Positions 46,550 through 55,467 are shown, numbered from the stretch's first letter. The stretch: 64,000 bases of DNA from Roseococcus microcysteis (GCF_014764365.1 NZ_CP061718.1:744001-808000), one strand, 5' to 3'. Notes: generated from the sequence alone by a model not told the origin. Made by a program: numbers and translations.

Positions 46550-47524
46550 ATGTTCCAACGCCGCACGCTGCTGGGCGCATCGCTCGCCCTGCCCGCGCTG
46601 TCAGCCCCTGCCCTGGCCCAGGGCGGCTGGCGCCCCTCGCGCCCCATCACGCTCGTCGTGCCCTTCGGCGCCGGCTCGGGCACGGATGCCGTCACGCGCA
46701 TCCTCGCCCAGATGCTCTCGGCAGAGATGGATGGCGCGACCATCACCGTGGAGAACCGCGCCGGCGCCAATGGCACCATCGCCGCCATGGCCGTGGCCCG
46801 CGCCCAGCCTGACGGGCACACGCTGCTCGTCACCACCAACACGCCGCACGCCGCCAACCCCTGGCTGCTGCGCCGGCTGGACTATGACCCGATCGCGGAC
46901 TTCACGCCCATCTCGCGCCTGGGCAACTACGCCTTCTGGCTGGTGGTGCACCCCGACATCCCGGCCCGCACCCTGCCGGAATTCATCGCCCATGTGCGCG
47001 CCAATCCGGGGCGCATCACCTACGCCTCGGGCAATGGCTCGGGCATCGTCGGCGGTGCGGCGGTGGCCAAGCATGCGGGGGTGGAGATGACGCATGTGCC
47101 CTACCGCTCGGTCCCGCCCGCGCTGACGGACCTGCTGACCAACCGCGTGAACTGCATGGTGGTGGATTTCGCCCCCTCCATCGCGCATGTGAGCGAGGGG
47201 CGGCTGCGCGCGCTGGGCGTCACCTCCGGCCAGCGTTCGCGGCTGGCGCCCGATGTGCCCACCCTCGCCGAAGGCGGCATGACCGGCTTCGAGATGCTGA
47301 GCTGGGCGGCCCTGCTGGGCCCTGCCCGCCTGCCGGCCGAGGTCACGGCCACGCTGGGCGCCGCCATGCAGCGCCTGGGCGCCAAGCCCGAATACCGCGA
47401 ACGCATGGCGCAGGCGCGGTTCGAGGGCCTCACCTCCACGCCCGAGGAGCTCGGCCGCTTCATCGTGGCGCAGATCGCCGCCTGGGGCGAGATGATCCGC
47501 AGCGCGGGGATCGAGCCCGAATGA
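46550..47524 (+). CDS. Tripartite tricarboxylate transporter substrate-binding protein (Bug/TctC family), copy 2
   Basis: A 324-residue exported binding protein. A twin-Arg-like signal (MFQRRTLLGASLALPALSA) precedes the mature domain starting WRPSRPITLVVPFGAGSGTD. VENRAGANG, HTLLVTTN and VPYRSVPPALT follow, all typical of Bug proteins. A GGAGGATAA site upstream favours ATG 46550 over the longer MEDN start. It is an orphan receptor without TctA/TctB in the window. Its placement inside the hydrolase cluster suggests that it binds the compound the cluster degrades. Confidence 0.9.
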   Translation: MFQRRTLLGASLALPALSAPALAQGGWRPSRPITLVVPFGAGSGTDAVTRILAQMLSAEMDGATITVENRAGANGTIAAMAVARAQPDGHTLLVTTNTPHAANPWLLRRLDYDPIADFTPISRLGNYAFWLVVHPDIPARTLPEFIAHVRANPGRITYASGNGSGIVGGAAVAKHAGVEMTHVPYRSVPPALTDLLTNRVNCMVVDFAPSIAHVSEGRLRALGVTSGQRSRLAPDVPTLAEGGMTGFEMLSWAALLGPARLPAEVTATLGAAMQRLGAKPEYRERMAQARFEGLTSTPEELGRFIVAQIAAWGEMIRSAGIEPE

Positions 47525-47528
47525 GACC

Positions 47529-49805
47529 ATGAGGCGGCGCCGCCGCCCCTCCCTCTGGCGCGGCGCGCTGCTGGGCCTGTTGCTGCTGGTGCTGGCGGTG
47601 CCGGCGCTGGCGCTCGGCCTCGTCTGGTGGACGCTGCCGCCGCGCGACGAAAGCCTCGCCCTGCCCGGCCTCTCCGCGCCGGTGGAGGTGAGCTTCGACG
47701 CGCATGGCGTCCCGCGCATCCGCGCCGCCACGGAGCGCGACGCCACCATGGCGCTGGGCTACCTCCATGCCCGCGACCGCCTCTTCCAGATGGAGGCGAT
47801 GCGGCGCGGGGCGGAGGGGCGGCTTTCCGAGATCGCGGGCGGCGCGGCGCTGCGGCTCGACCGTTTCTCGCGCGTGCTGGGCCTGGCCCAGCGGGCCGAG
47901 GCGGACCTCGCGGGGCTCGAGCCCGCGACGCGCGACATGCTGGACGCCTATGCGGCCGGGGTGAATGCCTGGATCGCGGCGCGCGGCCGCTTCGCCGCGC
48001 CGGAATTCCTGCTGCTCGGCGCGCCCGAGCCCTGGGAGCCGCGGCATTCCCTGCTCTGGGCCAAGGTGATGGGGCTTTGGCTCTCCAACAATTTCCGCGT
48101 GGAGATGGAACGCGCGCGCCTCGCCGCCCTCCTCCCCGCCGAGCGGCTGTGGGATCTCTGGCCGCTGGATGGCAGCGCGGGGCGACCCGACCTTGCCGCG
48201 CTGCCGCAGCTGGACCGCGTGCTGGCCGCGATCCCGGTCTTTGGCGAGGACGCGCCCCTGCCCAGCTCGGCCTCCAATTCCTGGGCCGTGGCGGGGCCGC
48301 GCGCGGGCGGCACGGCGCCCTTGCTCGCGGCCGACCCGCATCTGGGCTATGGCGCCCCCGTGCTGTGGTACCTGGTGCGCGTGGAGCTGGCCGATGGCGG
48401 CCTGCGCGCGGGCGCCACCTCGCCCGGCGTGCCCTTCCTGGTGTTCGGCCGCACGCAGGACCTCGCCTGGGGCTTCACCACCACCCATTCCGACACGCAG
48501 GACGTCTATATCGAGCCGGAATCCGCCGCCCGCGTGGTGCGGACCGAGACCATCCGCGTGCGTGGGCGCGAGCCCGTCACCTTCGAGGTGCGCGAGACCG
48601 AAAACGGCCCCGTGCTCTCGGACCTCGACGAGACGCCGCGCACCGATGGCCGGGTTCTGGCCGTGCGCATGGCCAACCTGGAGCCGAACGACACCGCGGC
48701 GGACGGGCTGCGGCGCCTGGCGCTCGCGCGGGACCTCGCCGGCGCACGCGACGCCGCCGCGCGCATCACCTCGCCGCCGCAGAACCTGATGGTGGCGGCG
48801 CGCGATGGCGGCATCGCCATGTACCTCACCGGCCGCACTCCCCTCCGCAGCGAGGGCGATGGCTCCTTCCCCGGCACCGCGCCCTGGCGGGGCTTCATCC
48901 CATTCGACGATCTGCCGCATGTGGAGAACCCGGGGAGCGGCCTGCTGGTGAACGCCAACAACCGCGTGAGCCCGGAGGGCCACCCCGCCTTCCTCGGCCG
49001 CGACTGGTATGGCGACTGGCGCTTCCGCCGCATCCATGAACTGCTCTCGCCCGGCGCGCGCTTCACGCTGGCCGGCTTCGCGGCGGTGCAGATGGACACG
49101 CTCTCCCTGCCGGCGCGGGAGGCCCTGCCCTTCCTCAACACCCTGCCCCGCGGCTCGGGCGCGGTGGGGGCGGCGCAGGCCCTGCTGGCGGGCTGGGATG
49201 GCGACATGGACCCGGCCCGGCCGGAACCGCTGATCTGGGCCGCCTTCTCCCACCACATGCCGCGGCTTGCGGTCGCCCAGGCGGGGGCGCCCGACGCCCC
49301 CACCAGCGCGGAATTCCTGCGCTTCCTGCTGACGGACCCGCGCGGCGAATGGTGGTGCGGCGGGGATTGCCGGGCCATGGCGGCGCTGGCCATGGCGGAA
49401 GCGGTGGCGGACCTCGTGGCCCGCTTCGGCCCCGAGCCCGCCCAATGGCGCTGGGGCCAGGCGCACCAGGCCCGCTTCGACCACCCGCTGCTGCGCTTTG
49501 TGCCCGTGCTGAACCGGCTGACAGGCCTGGCCGCGCCCGTGGGCGGCGACGGCCACACCGTGCAGCGCCAGAGCTTCCGCATAGCCGGGCCGGAGCCCTT
49601 CGCGGCCGTGCATGGCGCGGGGCTGCGGATCGCGGTGGACCTGTCGGACCCCGACGCCACGGAGGCCATCATCGGCACCGGGCAGTCCGGCCACCCGCTC
49701 TCGCGCCACTGGGGGGATCTGCTGGAACGCTGGCGGGCGGGCGAGACCCTGCGCCTCACGCGTGAGCCCGCCGCCACGACCGCCCGGCTGCGCCTGACAC
49801 CCTGA
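47529..49805 (+). CDS. Penicillin acylase-family (Ntn) amidohydrolase
   Basis: A 758-residue protein with an N-terminal membrane segment (GALLGLLLLVLAVPALALG), then an alpha chain, a spacer, and a beta chain that starts at the nucleophile. The cleavage point should lie just before Ser249 in SSASNSWAVAG, the typical serine of the Ntn fold that is freed by autoproteolysis. The protein is therefore likely processed into two chains in the periplasm. Family members hydrolyse N-acyl amides such as penicillins, acyl-homoserine lactones and N-acyl amino acids. The gene starts four bases after the TctC stop and shares one base with the next start (TGATG). Confidence 0.9.
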   Translation: MRRRRRPSLWRGALLGLLLLVLAVPALALGLVWWTLPPRDESLALPGLSAPVEVSFDAHGVPRIRAATERDATMALGYLHARDRLFQMEAMRRGAEGRLSEIAGGAALRLDRFSRVLGLAQRAEADLAGLEPATRDMLDAYAAGVNAWIAARGRFAAPEFLLLGAPEPWEPRHSLLWAKVMGLWLSNNFRVEMERARLAALLPAERLWDLWPLDGSAGRPDLAALPQLDRVLAAIPVFGEDAPLPSSASNSWAVAGPRAGGTAPLLAADPHLGYGAPVLWYLVRVELADGGLRAGATSPGVPFLVFGRTQDLAWGFTTTHSDTQDVYIEPESAARVVRTETIRVRGREPVTFEVRETENGPVLSDLDETPRTDGRVLAVRMANLEPNDTAADGLRRLALARDLAGARDAAARITSPPQNLMVAARDGGIAMYLTGRTPLRSEGDGSFPGTAPWRGFIPFDDLPHVENPGSGLLVNANNRVSPEGHPAFLGRDWYGDWRFRRIHELLSPGARFTLAGFAAVQMDTLSLPAREALPFLNTLPRGSGAVGAAQALLAGWDGDMDPARPEPLIWAAFSHHMPRLAVAQAGAPDAPTSAEFLRFLLTDPRGEWWCGGDCRAMAALAMAEAVADLVARFGPEPAQWRWGQAHQARFDHPLLRFVPVLNRLTGLAAPVGGDGHTVQRQSFRIAGPEPFAAVHGAGLRIAVDLSDPDATEAIIGTGQSGHPLSRHWGDLLERWRAGETLRLTREPAATTARLRLTP

Positions 49806-50947
49806 TGCTGCAACCCGTCACGCTGGGGCTGCTCGCGGCCTTTGTCGGCTTCTCCTCCTCCTTCGCGGTGGTGCTGGCGGGCTTCGCGGCCATGGGCGCG
49901 ACGCCGGCCCAGGCGGCGTCCGGCCTCGTGGTGCTGTGCCTGCTGATGGGGGGGCTGGGGCTGGCCTTCTCCGTGTGGTGGCGCATGCCCATCAGCATCG
50001 CCTGGTCCACGCCGGGGGCGGCGCTGCTGGCGGGCTCGGCCATGCCCGAGGGCGGGTTCCCGGCCGCGGTCGGCGCCTTCCTCGTGGCCTCGGCGCTGGT
50101 GGTGGTGGCGGGGCTGTGGCGGCCCTTTGCCCAGGCCGTGGAGCGCATCCCGGCGCCTCTGGCAGCGGCCATGCTGGCGGGCGTGTTGCTCGACCTCTGC
50201 TTGGCGCCGGTGCGGGCGGTGGGGGCAATTCCCTGGCTTGCCCTGCCGGTGGTGCTGGCCTGGGCGGTGATGCTGAGGCTCAACCGGCTCTGGGCCGTGC
50301 CGGTCGCGGTGCTGGTCGCGGTGGCCGTGCTGCTGCTGGGGCCGGGACTGCCGGGGGCCTCGGGCTTCACGCCACCCGTGCTGGAATTCGTGGCGCCGCG
50401 GCTGGAATGGGGCACGCTGGCGGGTATCGCGCTGCCGCTCTTCCTGGTCACGATGGCGTCGCAGAACTTGCCGGGCCTCGCGGTGCTGCATGCCAACGGG
50501 TATCGGCCGGGCGTGCGGCCCATCTTCGTGGCCACCGGGCTGGGCAGCTTCGCCGGTGGCTTCGCGGGCGGGCAGCTGGTGAACCTCGCCGCCATCACGG
50601 CGGCGCTTTGCGCGGGGCCGGAATCCCACCCCGATCCGCGTCGCCGCTGGGTGGCGGGGGCGGTGGCCAGTGCGGGCTATCTGGGCTTCGCCGTGCTGTC
50701 CGGCATGGCGGCGGTGATCGTGGCGGCGGCCCCGCCGTTGCTCATCCAGGCCGTGGCGGGCTTGGCGCTGCTGGGCTCGCTGGCGGGTGCCTTGGCCACG
50801 GCGCTGGAGCGCGAATCCGCACGCGTCCCGGCCATCACCACCTTCGTGGTCAGCGCCTCGGGGTTGACCGTGGGGGGCGTGGGGGCCGCCTTCTGGGGGC
50901 TGGTGGCGGGCGGGGCACTGTGGTGGCTGTTGCGACCGCGAGATTAG
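49805..50947 (+). CDS. BenE-family membrane transporter
   Basis: A 380-residue polytopic membrane protein with about 11-12 hydrophobic segments. FVGFSSSFAVVLAGFAAMGA, AWSTPGAALLAG, MASQNLPGLAVLHANGY and FAGGFAGGQLVNLAAITAALCAG are conserved BenE features. The family is described as benzoate/proton symporters. The only evidence for its ligand here is its position at the end of the hydrolase cluster, where it could import a product such as an aromatic or organic acid, or the substrate itself. Confidence 0.87.
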   Translation: MLQPVTLGLLAAFVGFSSSFAVVLAGFAAMGATPAQAASGLVVLCLLMGGLGLAFSVWWRMPISIAWSTPGAALLAGSAMPEGGFPAAVGAFLVASALVVVAGLWRPFAQAVERIPAPLAAAMLAGVLLDLCLAPVRAVGAIPWLALPVVLAWAVMLRLNRLWAVPVAVLVAVAVLLLGPGLPGASGFTPPVLEFVAPRLEWGTLAGIALPLFLVTMASQNLPGLAVLHANGYRPGVRPIFVATGLGSFAGGFAGGQLVNLAAITAALCAGPESHPDPRRRWVAGAVASAGYLGFAVLSGMAAVIVAAAPPLLIQAVAGLALLGSLAGALATALERESARVPAITTFVVSASGLTVGGVGAAFWGLVAGGALWWLLRPRD

Positions 50948-50949
50948 CC

Positions 50950-50967
50950 CTGTCATCAAACTGTCAT
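50950..50967 (+). promoter_or_regulatory. Pho box (PhoB binding site)
   Basis: CTGTCAT-CAAA-CTGTCAT (50950-50967) is a pair of exact 7-base direct repeats with a 4-base spacer, which matches the PhoB consensus. It stands 35 bases before the GTG of the Na/Pi cotransporter gene. Induction under phosphate starvation is the expected outcome, an inference from the site. Confidence 0.8.
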
Positions 50968-51002
50968 CTTCAACCGGAATGGCGTAAACCTCGTTCACCA
51001 CC

Positions 51003-52661
51003 GTGAACGAATTCCGCTTCCTCCTTCAGCTCGCCGGCGAGGCCGCGCTTCTCCTTTGGGGGCTGCACATGGTGCAGTCCGGCATCCAGCGCGCCTATGG
51101 CGGGCGGCTGCAATCCATCCTGGGCGCGGCGCTGGGCCGGCCCTGGCGGGCGGTGCTGGCAGGGCTGGGCGTCACCGCGGTCCTGCAAAGCAGCACCGCC
51201 ACGGCGCTGATGGTGGGCTCCTTCGCCGCCGCCGGGCTGGTGGGCCTGGCACCGGCGCTGGCGGCCATGCTGGGGGCCAATCTGGGCACGGCGCTGCTGG
51301 TGCAGGCCCTCTCCTTCGACATGGCCTGGCTGTCGCCGCTCCTGATCCTGGCGGGCGTCGTCGCCTTCCGGCGCGCGGGCCGCACCCGCACGCGCGACCT
51401 CGCGCGGGTCGCCATCGGGCTGGGGCTGATGCTGCTGGCGCTGGCGCTGCTGGGTGCCACACTCGCGCCCGTGGAACGCTCAGCGGGGCTGCGCGAGGTG
51501 CTGGCCGTGCTGGCCGACATGCCCCTGGTCCTGGTGCTGATGGCGGCTATCCTGGCCTGGGCGGCGCATTCCTCGGTGGCCGGCGTGCTCTTCGTCGCGG
51601 CGCTGGCGGGCGGCGGCAGCCTGCAACCCGAGGCGGCGGTGGCCATGGTGCTGGGCGCCAATCTCGGCACGGCGCTGAACCCGCTGCTGCAGGCGCAGGG
51701 CGGCACGGGGGGGCCGCCGCGGCTGCGCCTGCCGCTGGGCAACCTGATGAACCGGGCCCTGGGCTGCGCCGTGGCATTGGCCTTGCTGCCAAGCTTCACC
51801 GCCCTGATGGCGGCGCTGGACCCCGACCCGGTGCGGCTGGTCGCCAACGCACACCTGGCCTTCAATTTGATGACAGCATTGGTGGCGCTGCCCCTGCTGC
51901 GTCCGCAAGCCTGGCTGCTGACGCGGCTATTGCACCCGCCCCCGCCCGAGGCCGACCCTGCCGCCCCCCGCTACCTCGACCGCGGGGCGCTCGGCACCCC
52001 CTCCGTCGCGCTGGCCCACGCGACGCGCGAGGCGCTGCGGGTGGCGGATGTGCTGAAGGACATGCTGGCCGCTTCCGCCCATGGCTTCGCCACCGAGGAC
52101 CGGGGGGCCGGCAAGCCCGTCGCGCGCATGGACGACACGGTGGACGGGCTGCACCGCGCCATCCACGCCTACCTCGCCGCCCTGCCCGCCGAGGCGCTGG
52201 GTGATGAGGAGGCGGGCCGCGCCCGGCGCATCCAGGGCTTCGTGATCGCCCTGGAGCAAGCGGCCGATGTGCTGGCTCGGGACCTCGCGCAGCACGCCGC
52301 CAAGCGCCAGCGCCGTGGGCTCGACCTCACGCGGGAGGGGCAGGACATGCTGGACGCGGTGCATGCCGCGCTGGGCGCGCAGCTGACGCTGGCCGTGACG
52401 GTCTTCCTCTCGGAGGACCTCGACGCCGCGCGCCGCCTCGTCGCGGCCAAGGAGAAGCTGCGCGAGACCGAGCGTGAGGCGGCCCGCCGCGTGGTCACGG
52501 CCGGCGGCGCCCTGGCCAGCGAAGGCGGCGCCGTGCCCAGCTTCGTGCTGGACTGCGTGCGTGACCTGCGCCGCGTCTCGGCGCACCTGGCCAGCGTGGC
52601 GCATCCGGTGCTGGAGCAGCATGGCGTGCTGCTGCCCAGCCGCCTGCTGCCGGGCAATTGA
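51003..52661 (+). CDS. Na/Pi cotransporter family protein (NptA/YjbB-like)
   Basis: A 552-residue membrane protein. The two inverted repeats of the NptA domain contain QSSTATALMVGSF and GANLGTALL (first), and AHSSVAGVLF with GANLGTALNPLL (second). A cytosolic C-terminal domain of PhoU-like helical character runs from about residue 340 to 540. The family carries sodium-coupled phosphate transport, inward or outward. The GTG start at 51003 lies just after the Pho box, and this supports the assignment. The stop is 6 bases before the convergent oxidoreductase stop. Confidence 0.88.
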   Translation: MNEFRFLLQLAGEAALLLWGLHMVQSGIQRAYGGRLQSILGAALGRPWRAVLAGLGVTAVLQSSTATALMVGSFAAAGLVGLAPALAAMLGANLGTALLVQALSFDMAWLSPLLILAGVVAFRRAGRTRTRDLARVAIGLGLMLLALALLGATLAPVERSAGLREVLAVLADMPLVLVLMAAILAWAAHSSVAGVLFVAALAGGGSLQPEAAVAMVLGANLGTALNPLLQAQGGTGGPPRLRLPLGNLMNRALGCAVALALLPSFTALMAALDPDPVRLVANAHLAFNLMTALVALPLLRPQAWLLTRLLHPPPPEADPAAPRYLDRGALGTPSVALAHATREALRVADVLKDMLAASAHGFATEDRGAGKPVARMDDTVDGLHRAIHAYLAALPAEALGDEEAGRARRIQGFVIALEQAADVLARDLAQHAAKRQRRGLDLTREGQDMLDAVHAALGAQLTLAVTVFLSEDLDAARRLVAAKEKLRETEREAARRVVTAGGALASEGGAVPSFVLDCVRDLRRVSAHLASVAHPVLEQHGVLLPSRLLPGN

Positions 52662-52667
52662 ACCTGG

Positions 52668-53615
52668 CTACGCCGCCAGGATCGCCTCCACCACCTCCTG
52701 CACCGCCAGCGCCTCGCCGAGCGTGGCGAGGTCCACGCTCTCGCCCCGCGTGAGCGCGGCCAGCTTGTCGAGCTGGCGCGACAGGGTCAGCGGGCGCATC
52801 TGCGGGTTGGGCAGGGCGTCAGGGGCGGCGTGCCAGCCGCCATCGGCGCCCTGGCGCTCGGCGAAGGACCAGTCGCGCAGGCGCAGCGCGCCCTTGGTGC
52901 CGGTCACAACGAAGAGGTTGTGGTCCTCCGCCGCCACGGTGCCGACCGAACCTTCCAGCGTCACCGGCACGTCCCCAGCCATCAGGCGCGCTGTGATGGC
53001 CGTCTCGCAGGCCTCGCCGCCCGGGAATTCGGCGTGTGCCTGCTCCAGCCGCAGCCCACCGCCCAGGCGCTGCGCGAGAAAGAGGAAATGCGACACCACC
53101 TCGCGCGTAAAGCCGCCCTCGGCGCGCAGCGCGAGCCAGGAGGCGGCGGCCGCCTGCCAGGCACGCGGCCAGGCGGCGAAGGCCACCTTGATGGAGATGG
53201 ACTGGATCTCGCCTACCTCCGGCAGCCAGGCGCGCAGCTGCGCGACGGCCGGCGAGGAGGCCATGGGGAAGTTCACCGCCGCCCGCTGCCCGGCCGCGGC
53301 CGCCACGAAGGCGCGCGCCGCCGCCACGTCGGAGGCGAGCGGCTTCTCCAGGAAGAGCGAACGCCCCGCCCCCAGCACCGCCTGCCCATGCGCGATGTGC
53401 GAGGCGGGGGGCGAGGCGACATAGACGGCCTCGGCCGCCCCGATCGCCGCCTCGGCGCTGTCCAGCATGGGCACCGCGCCCGTGATGGCAGCCAGCCGCG
53501 CCGCCGCCGCGGGCGAAGGGTCCCACACGCCCACAACCCGCGTGCCGCCATGGTCCAGCGCCGCGCGCAACAGGCGCTCGCCCATGATGCCGAGGCCGAT
53601 GATGGAAAGCTGCAT
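52668..53615 (-). CDS. Gfo/Idh/MocA-family oxidoreductase
   Basis: A 315-residue NAD(P)-dependent dehydrogenase of the glucose-fructose oxidoreductase/inositol dehydrogenase superfamily. The dinucleotide motif is IIGLGIMGERL, and the EKPLAS motif provides the conserved catalytic-site Lys. No secretion signal is present. A sugar, inositol-like or other cyclic alcohol substrate is typical. It is separated from the FrnE-like gene by a divergent spacer of 109 bases and does not belong to the preceding cluster. Confidence 0.87.
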   Translation of the reverse strand: MQLSIIGLGIMGERLLRAALDHGGTRVVGVWDPSPAAAARLAAITGAVPMLDSAEAAIGAAEAVYVASPPASHIAHGQAVLGAGRSLFLEKPLASDVAAARAFVAAAAGQRAAVNFPMASSPAVAQLRAWLPEVGEIQSISIKVAFAAWPRAWQAAAASWLALRAEGGFTREVVSHFLFLAQRLGGGLRLEQAHAEFPGGEACETAITARLMAGDVPVTLEGSVGTVAAEDHNLFVVTGTKGALRLRDWSFAERQGADGGWHAAPDALPNPQMRPLTLSRQLDKLAALTRGESVDLATLGEALAVQEVVEAILAA

Positions 53616-53724
53616 GGGGGTGATCCTCGCCTATTCCGGCTTGCGCGGGCCCGATCCAGCCCGCAGAACAATGACGGACCGGCAATGGCGCAATCGGGGC
53701 GCCGCCGCAACGGGGATACGTTTC

Positions 53725-54348
53725 ATGGAACAGGCCCGCCGCATTGACGTGATCTCGGACGCGATCTGCCCCTGGTGCTGGATCGGCAAGCGGCAGCTGG
53801 AAGCCGCGCTGAGCCAGCTCGGCGGCGGTTTCGCCGTGTATTGGCGCCCCTACCAGCTCAACCCCGACATGCCCGTCGAGGGCGTCGAGCGCGCCAGCTA
53901 CCGCGCGGCCAAGTTCGGCAGCCTCGAACGCTCGCGGGAGGCCGATGCGCGCGTGGCCGAGGCCGGGCGCGCCGTGGGCCTCGAATTCCGCCACGACCGC
54001 ATGCTGCGCACGCCCAACACCATCAAGGCCCATCGCCTCATCCGCTGGGCGGCCGGGCCGCGCCAGGATGCCATGGTGGAAGCCCTGTTCCAGGCCTATT
54101 TCCACGACGGCCAGGACATCGGCGACGACGCCACCCTCGCCGCCCTCGCCACCGGCGCCGGCTTTGACGGTGCCGCCGAATTCCTCGCCTCCGGCGCCGA
54201 GGAGGCCGAAATCCGCGCCGAAGACGCCCAGTTCCGCCGCATCGGCATCTCCGGCGTGCCGAGTTTCGCCCTGGACGGCCGCGTGATGTTCAGCGGCGCC
54301 TGGCCCGCCGAGCGCATGGCGGAGGTCTTCACCCAGCGGGTGGCGTAG
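53725..54348 (+). CDS. DsbA-family thioredoxin-fold oxidoreductase (FrnE-like), copy 2
   Basis: A 207-residue protein with the CPWC active site (Cys15, Cys18) in DAICPWCWIGK, WRPYQLNPDMP, a helical insertion and the cis-Pro segment SGVPSFALDG. It is a paralogue of the gene at 13916; the two share all main landmarks but diverge broadly. GGGGA lies about nine bases before the ATG. It acts in cytosolic thiol-disulfide exchange, with substrate unknown. Like the DJ-1 gene that follows copy 1, it ends at the edge of a 206-base palindromic element. Confidence 0.88.
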   Translation: MEQARRIDVISDAICPWCWIGKRQLEAALSQLGGGFAVYWRPYQLNPDMPVEGVERASYRAAKFGSLERSREADARVAEAGRAVGLEFRHDRMLRTPNTIKAHRLIRWAAGPRQDAMVEALFQAYFHDGQDIGDDATLAALATGAGFDGAAEFLASGAEEAEIRAEDAQFRRIGISGVPSFALDGRVMFSGAWPAERMAEVFTQRVA

Positions 54349-54361
54349 GGGGCGCTGTGTC

Positions 54362-54567
54362 CCGGGAGGGCGCCGCCCTCCCGGACCCTCCCGCCAAAGG
54401 CCGGGGGCCTTTGGAAACCTCTCAGTGTGATGGGGTTGGAGAGGGAGGGGCCTGGTGCGCGCGTGACAAGGTCACACCCGCGACGCCCCTCCCTCTCCAA
54501 CCCCATGAGACGGGGTCCCAGGGGCCTGGGCCCCTGGCAGGGGGTTCGGGGGGACGGCGTCCCCCCG
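54362..54567. repeat. 206-base composite palindromic element, copy 2
   Basis: This copy lies between the convergent FrnE-like and alpha/beta hydrolase genes. Hairpin A1 is 54362-54384 (10-bp stem), B1 is 54394-54414 (9-bp stem), the central stem pairs 54430-54451 with 54485-54506 (22 perfect pairs), B2 is 54518-54537 and A2 is 54547-54567. GCGCGCGTGA recurs in the loop at 54457, and a small GTGAC-AAG-GTCAC hairpin lies beside it. Although most stem sequences differ from copy 1, the order and spacing are the same. Compensating changes on both arms indicate selection for structure or a recent invertible origin. Confidence 0.85.
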
Positions 54568-54585
54568 AGAGCCAGCCTCCCTACG

Positions 54586-55467
54586 CTACCGCTGCGCGAT
54601 GATCCCGCCGCTGATGCTGGCCGGGATGCGGGGGCGCCAGGCGTTGGCGTCCACGGTGGTGATGAAGTCTTGCAGCGCGCTGTTGAAGGCGCCGGGGTCT
54701 TCCAGGTTCATCGTGTGCCCGCATTTGGGCATGACGAGCAGCGCCGAGGTGGAGATGGTGCGCTTGAGGTAGAGGGCGGGTTCGAGGGTCGGGTCGTCCT
54801 CGTCGCCGGCGATGATGAAGGTGGGGACGGTCATCTTCCGGAACCCGGCTTCGAGGTCGAAGAGCGAGGGGCGCTCGCGCTGGCAGCCCAGCATGGTCAG
54901 CGCGGAGCCTTCGGTAGAATGCTCGCACATCTGCGCCTCGAATTCGGCGAAGCCGCGCGGGTCCTTTTCCTCGAAGATGAGGCGCGTCGGGCCATGGGCG
55001 TAGATGCGGCCGAATTCCTGCATGCCGCCTGCGCGGAGCTTCGCCACCGAGGCATCGATCTCCGCCTGGAACTGCGCGCGCTTGTCGGGCGCGGCGCCAT
55101 AGCCCACCCCGGCCGCGGTCAGGCTGCGGGCCAGGTGCGGGTGGCGCAGGCCGAGATGCAGGGCCGCGAAGGCACCCATGGAGAGGCCGACCACATGCGC
55201 GGGGCCAAGACCCAGCCCCTGGATCACGGCCGCGATATCGTCGGTGGCGCGGTCCTGCGAATAGGCACGCGGATCGGTCGGCACGTCCGAGGGCGGGTAT
55301 CCACGGGCATGGTAGGCGATGCAGCGATAGCGGCGGGAGAAGTAGCGGATCTGCGGCTCCCAGCTGCGCGCATCGCCGGCGAATTCATGGACGAAGACGA
55401 TGGGGGTGCCGCTTCCGGCCTCGACGTAATGGAGCGCGACACCATCATCGGTCATGACATGGGGCAT
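54586..55467 (-). CDS. Alpha/beta hydrolase
   Basis: A 293-residue cytosolic hydrolase. FVHEFAGDARSWEPQ forms the oxyanion region, GLSMGAFAALH the nucleophile elbow, and a later AGDEDDP Asp with PKCGHTMN His completes the triad. It resembles the dienelactone/3-oxoadipate enol-lactonase branch, but substrate assignment is unsafe. AGGAGA precedes ATG 55467, which selects this start over the longer frame. The 3' end is 18 bases from the palindromic element. Confidence 0.87.
   Translation of the reverse strand: MPHVMTDDGVALHYVEAGSGTPIVFVHEFAGDARSWEPQIRYFSRRYRCIAYHARGYPPSDVPTDPRAYSQDRATDDIAAVIQGLGLGPAHVVGLSMGAFAALHLGLRHPHLARSLTAAGVGYGAAPDKRAQFQAEIDASVAKLRAGGMQEFGRIYAHGPTRLIFEEKDPRGFAEFEAQMCEHSTEGSALTMLGCQRERPSLFDLEAGFRKMTVPTFIIAGDEDDPTLEPALYLKRTISTSALLVMPKCGHTMNLEDPGAFNSALQDFITTVDANAWRPRIPASISGGIIAQR

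Noticed and set aside
47460-51001. Long minus-strand open frames opposite the penicillin acylase and BenE genes
   Set aside because: They lack recognisable motifs and ribosome binding sites, and the plus-strand genes are clear.
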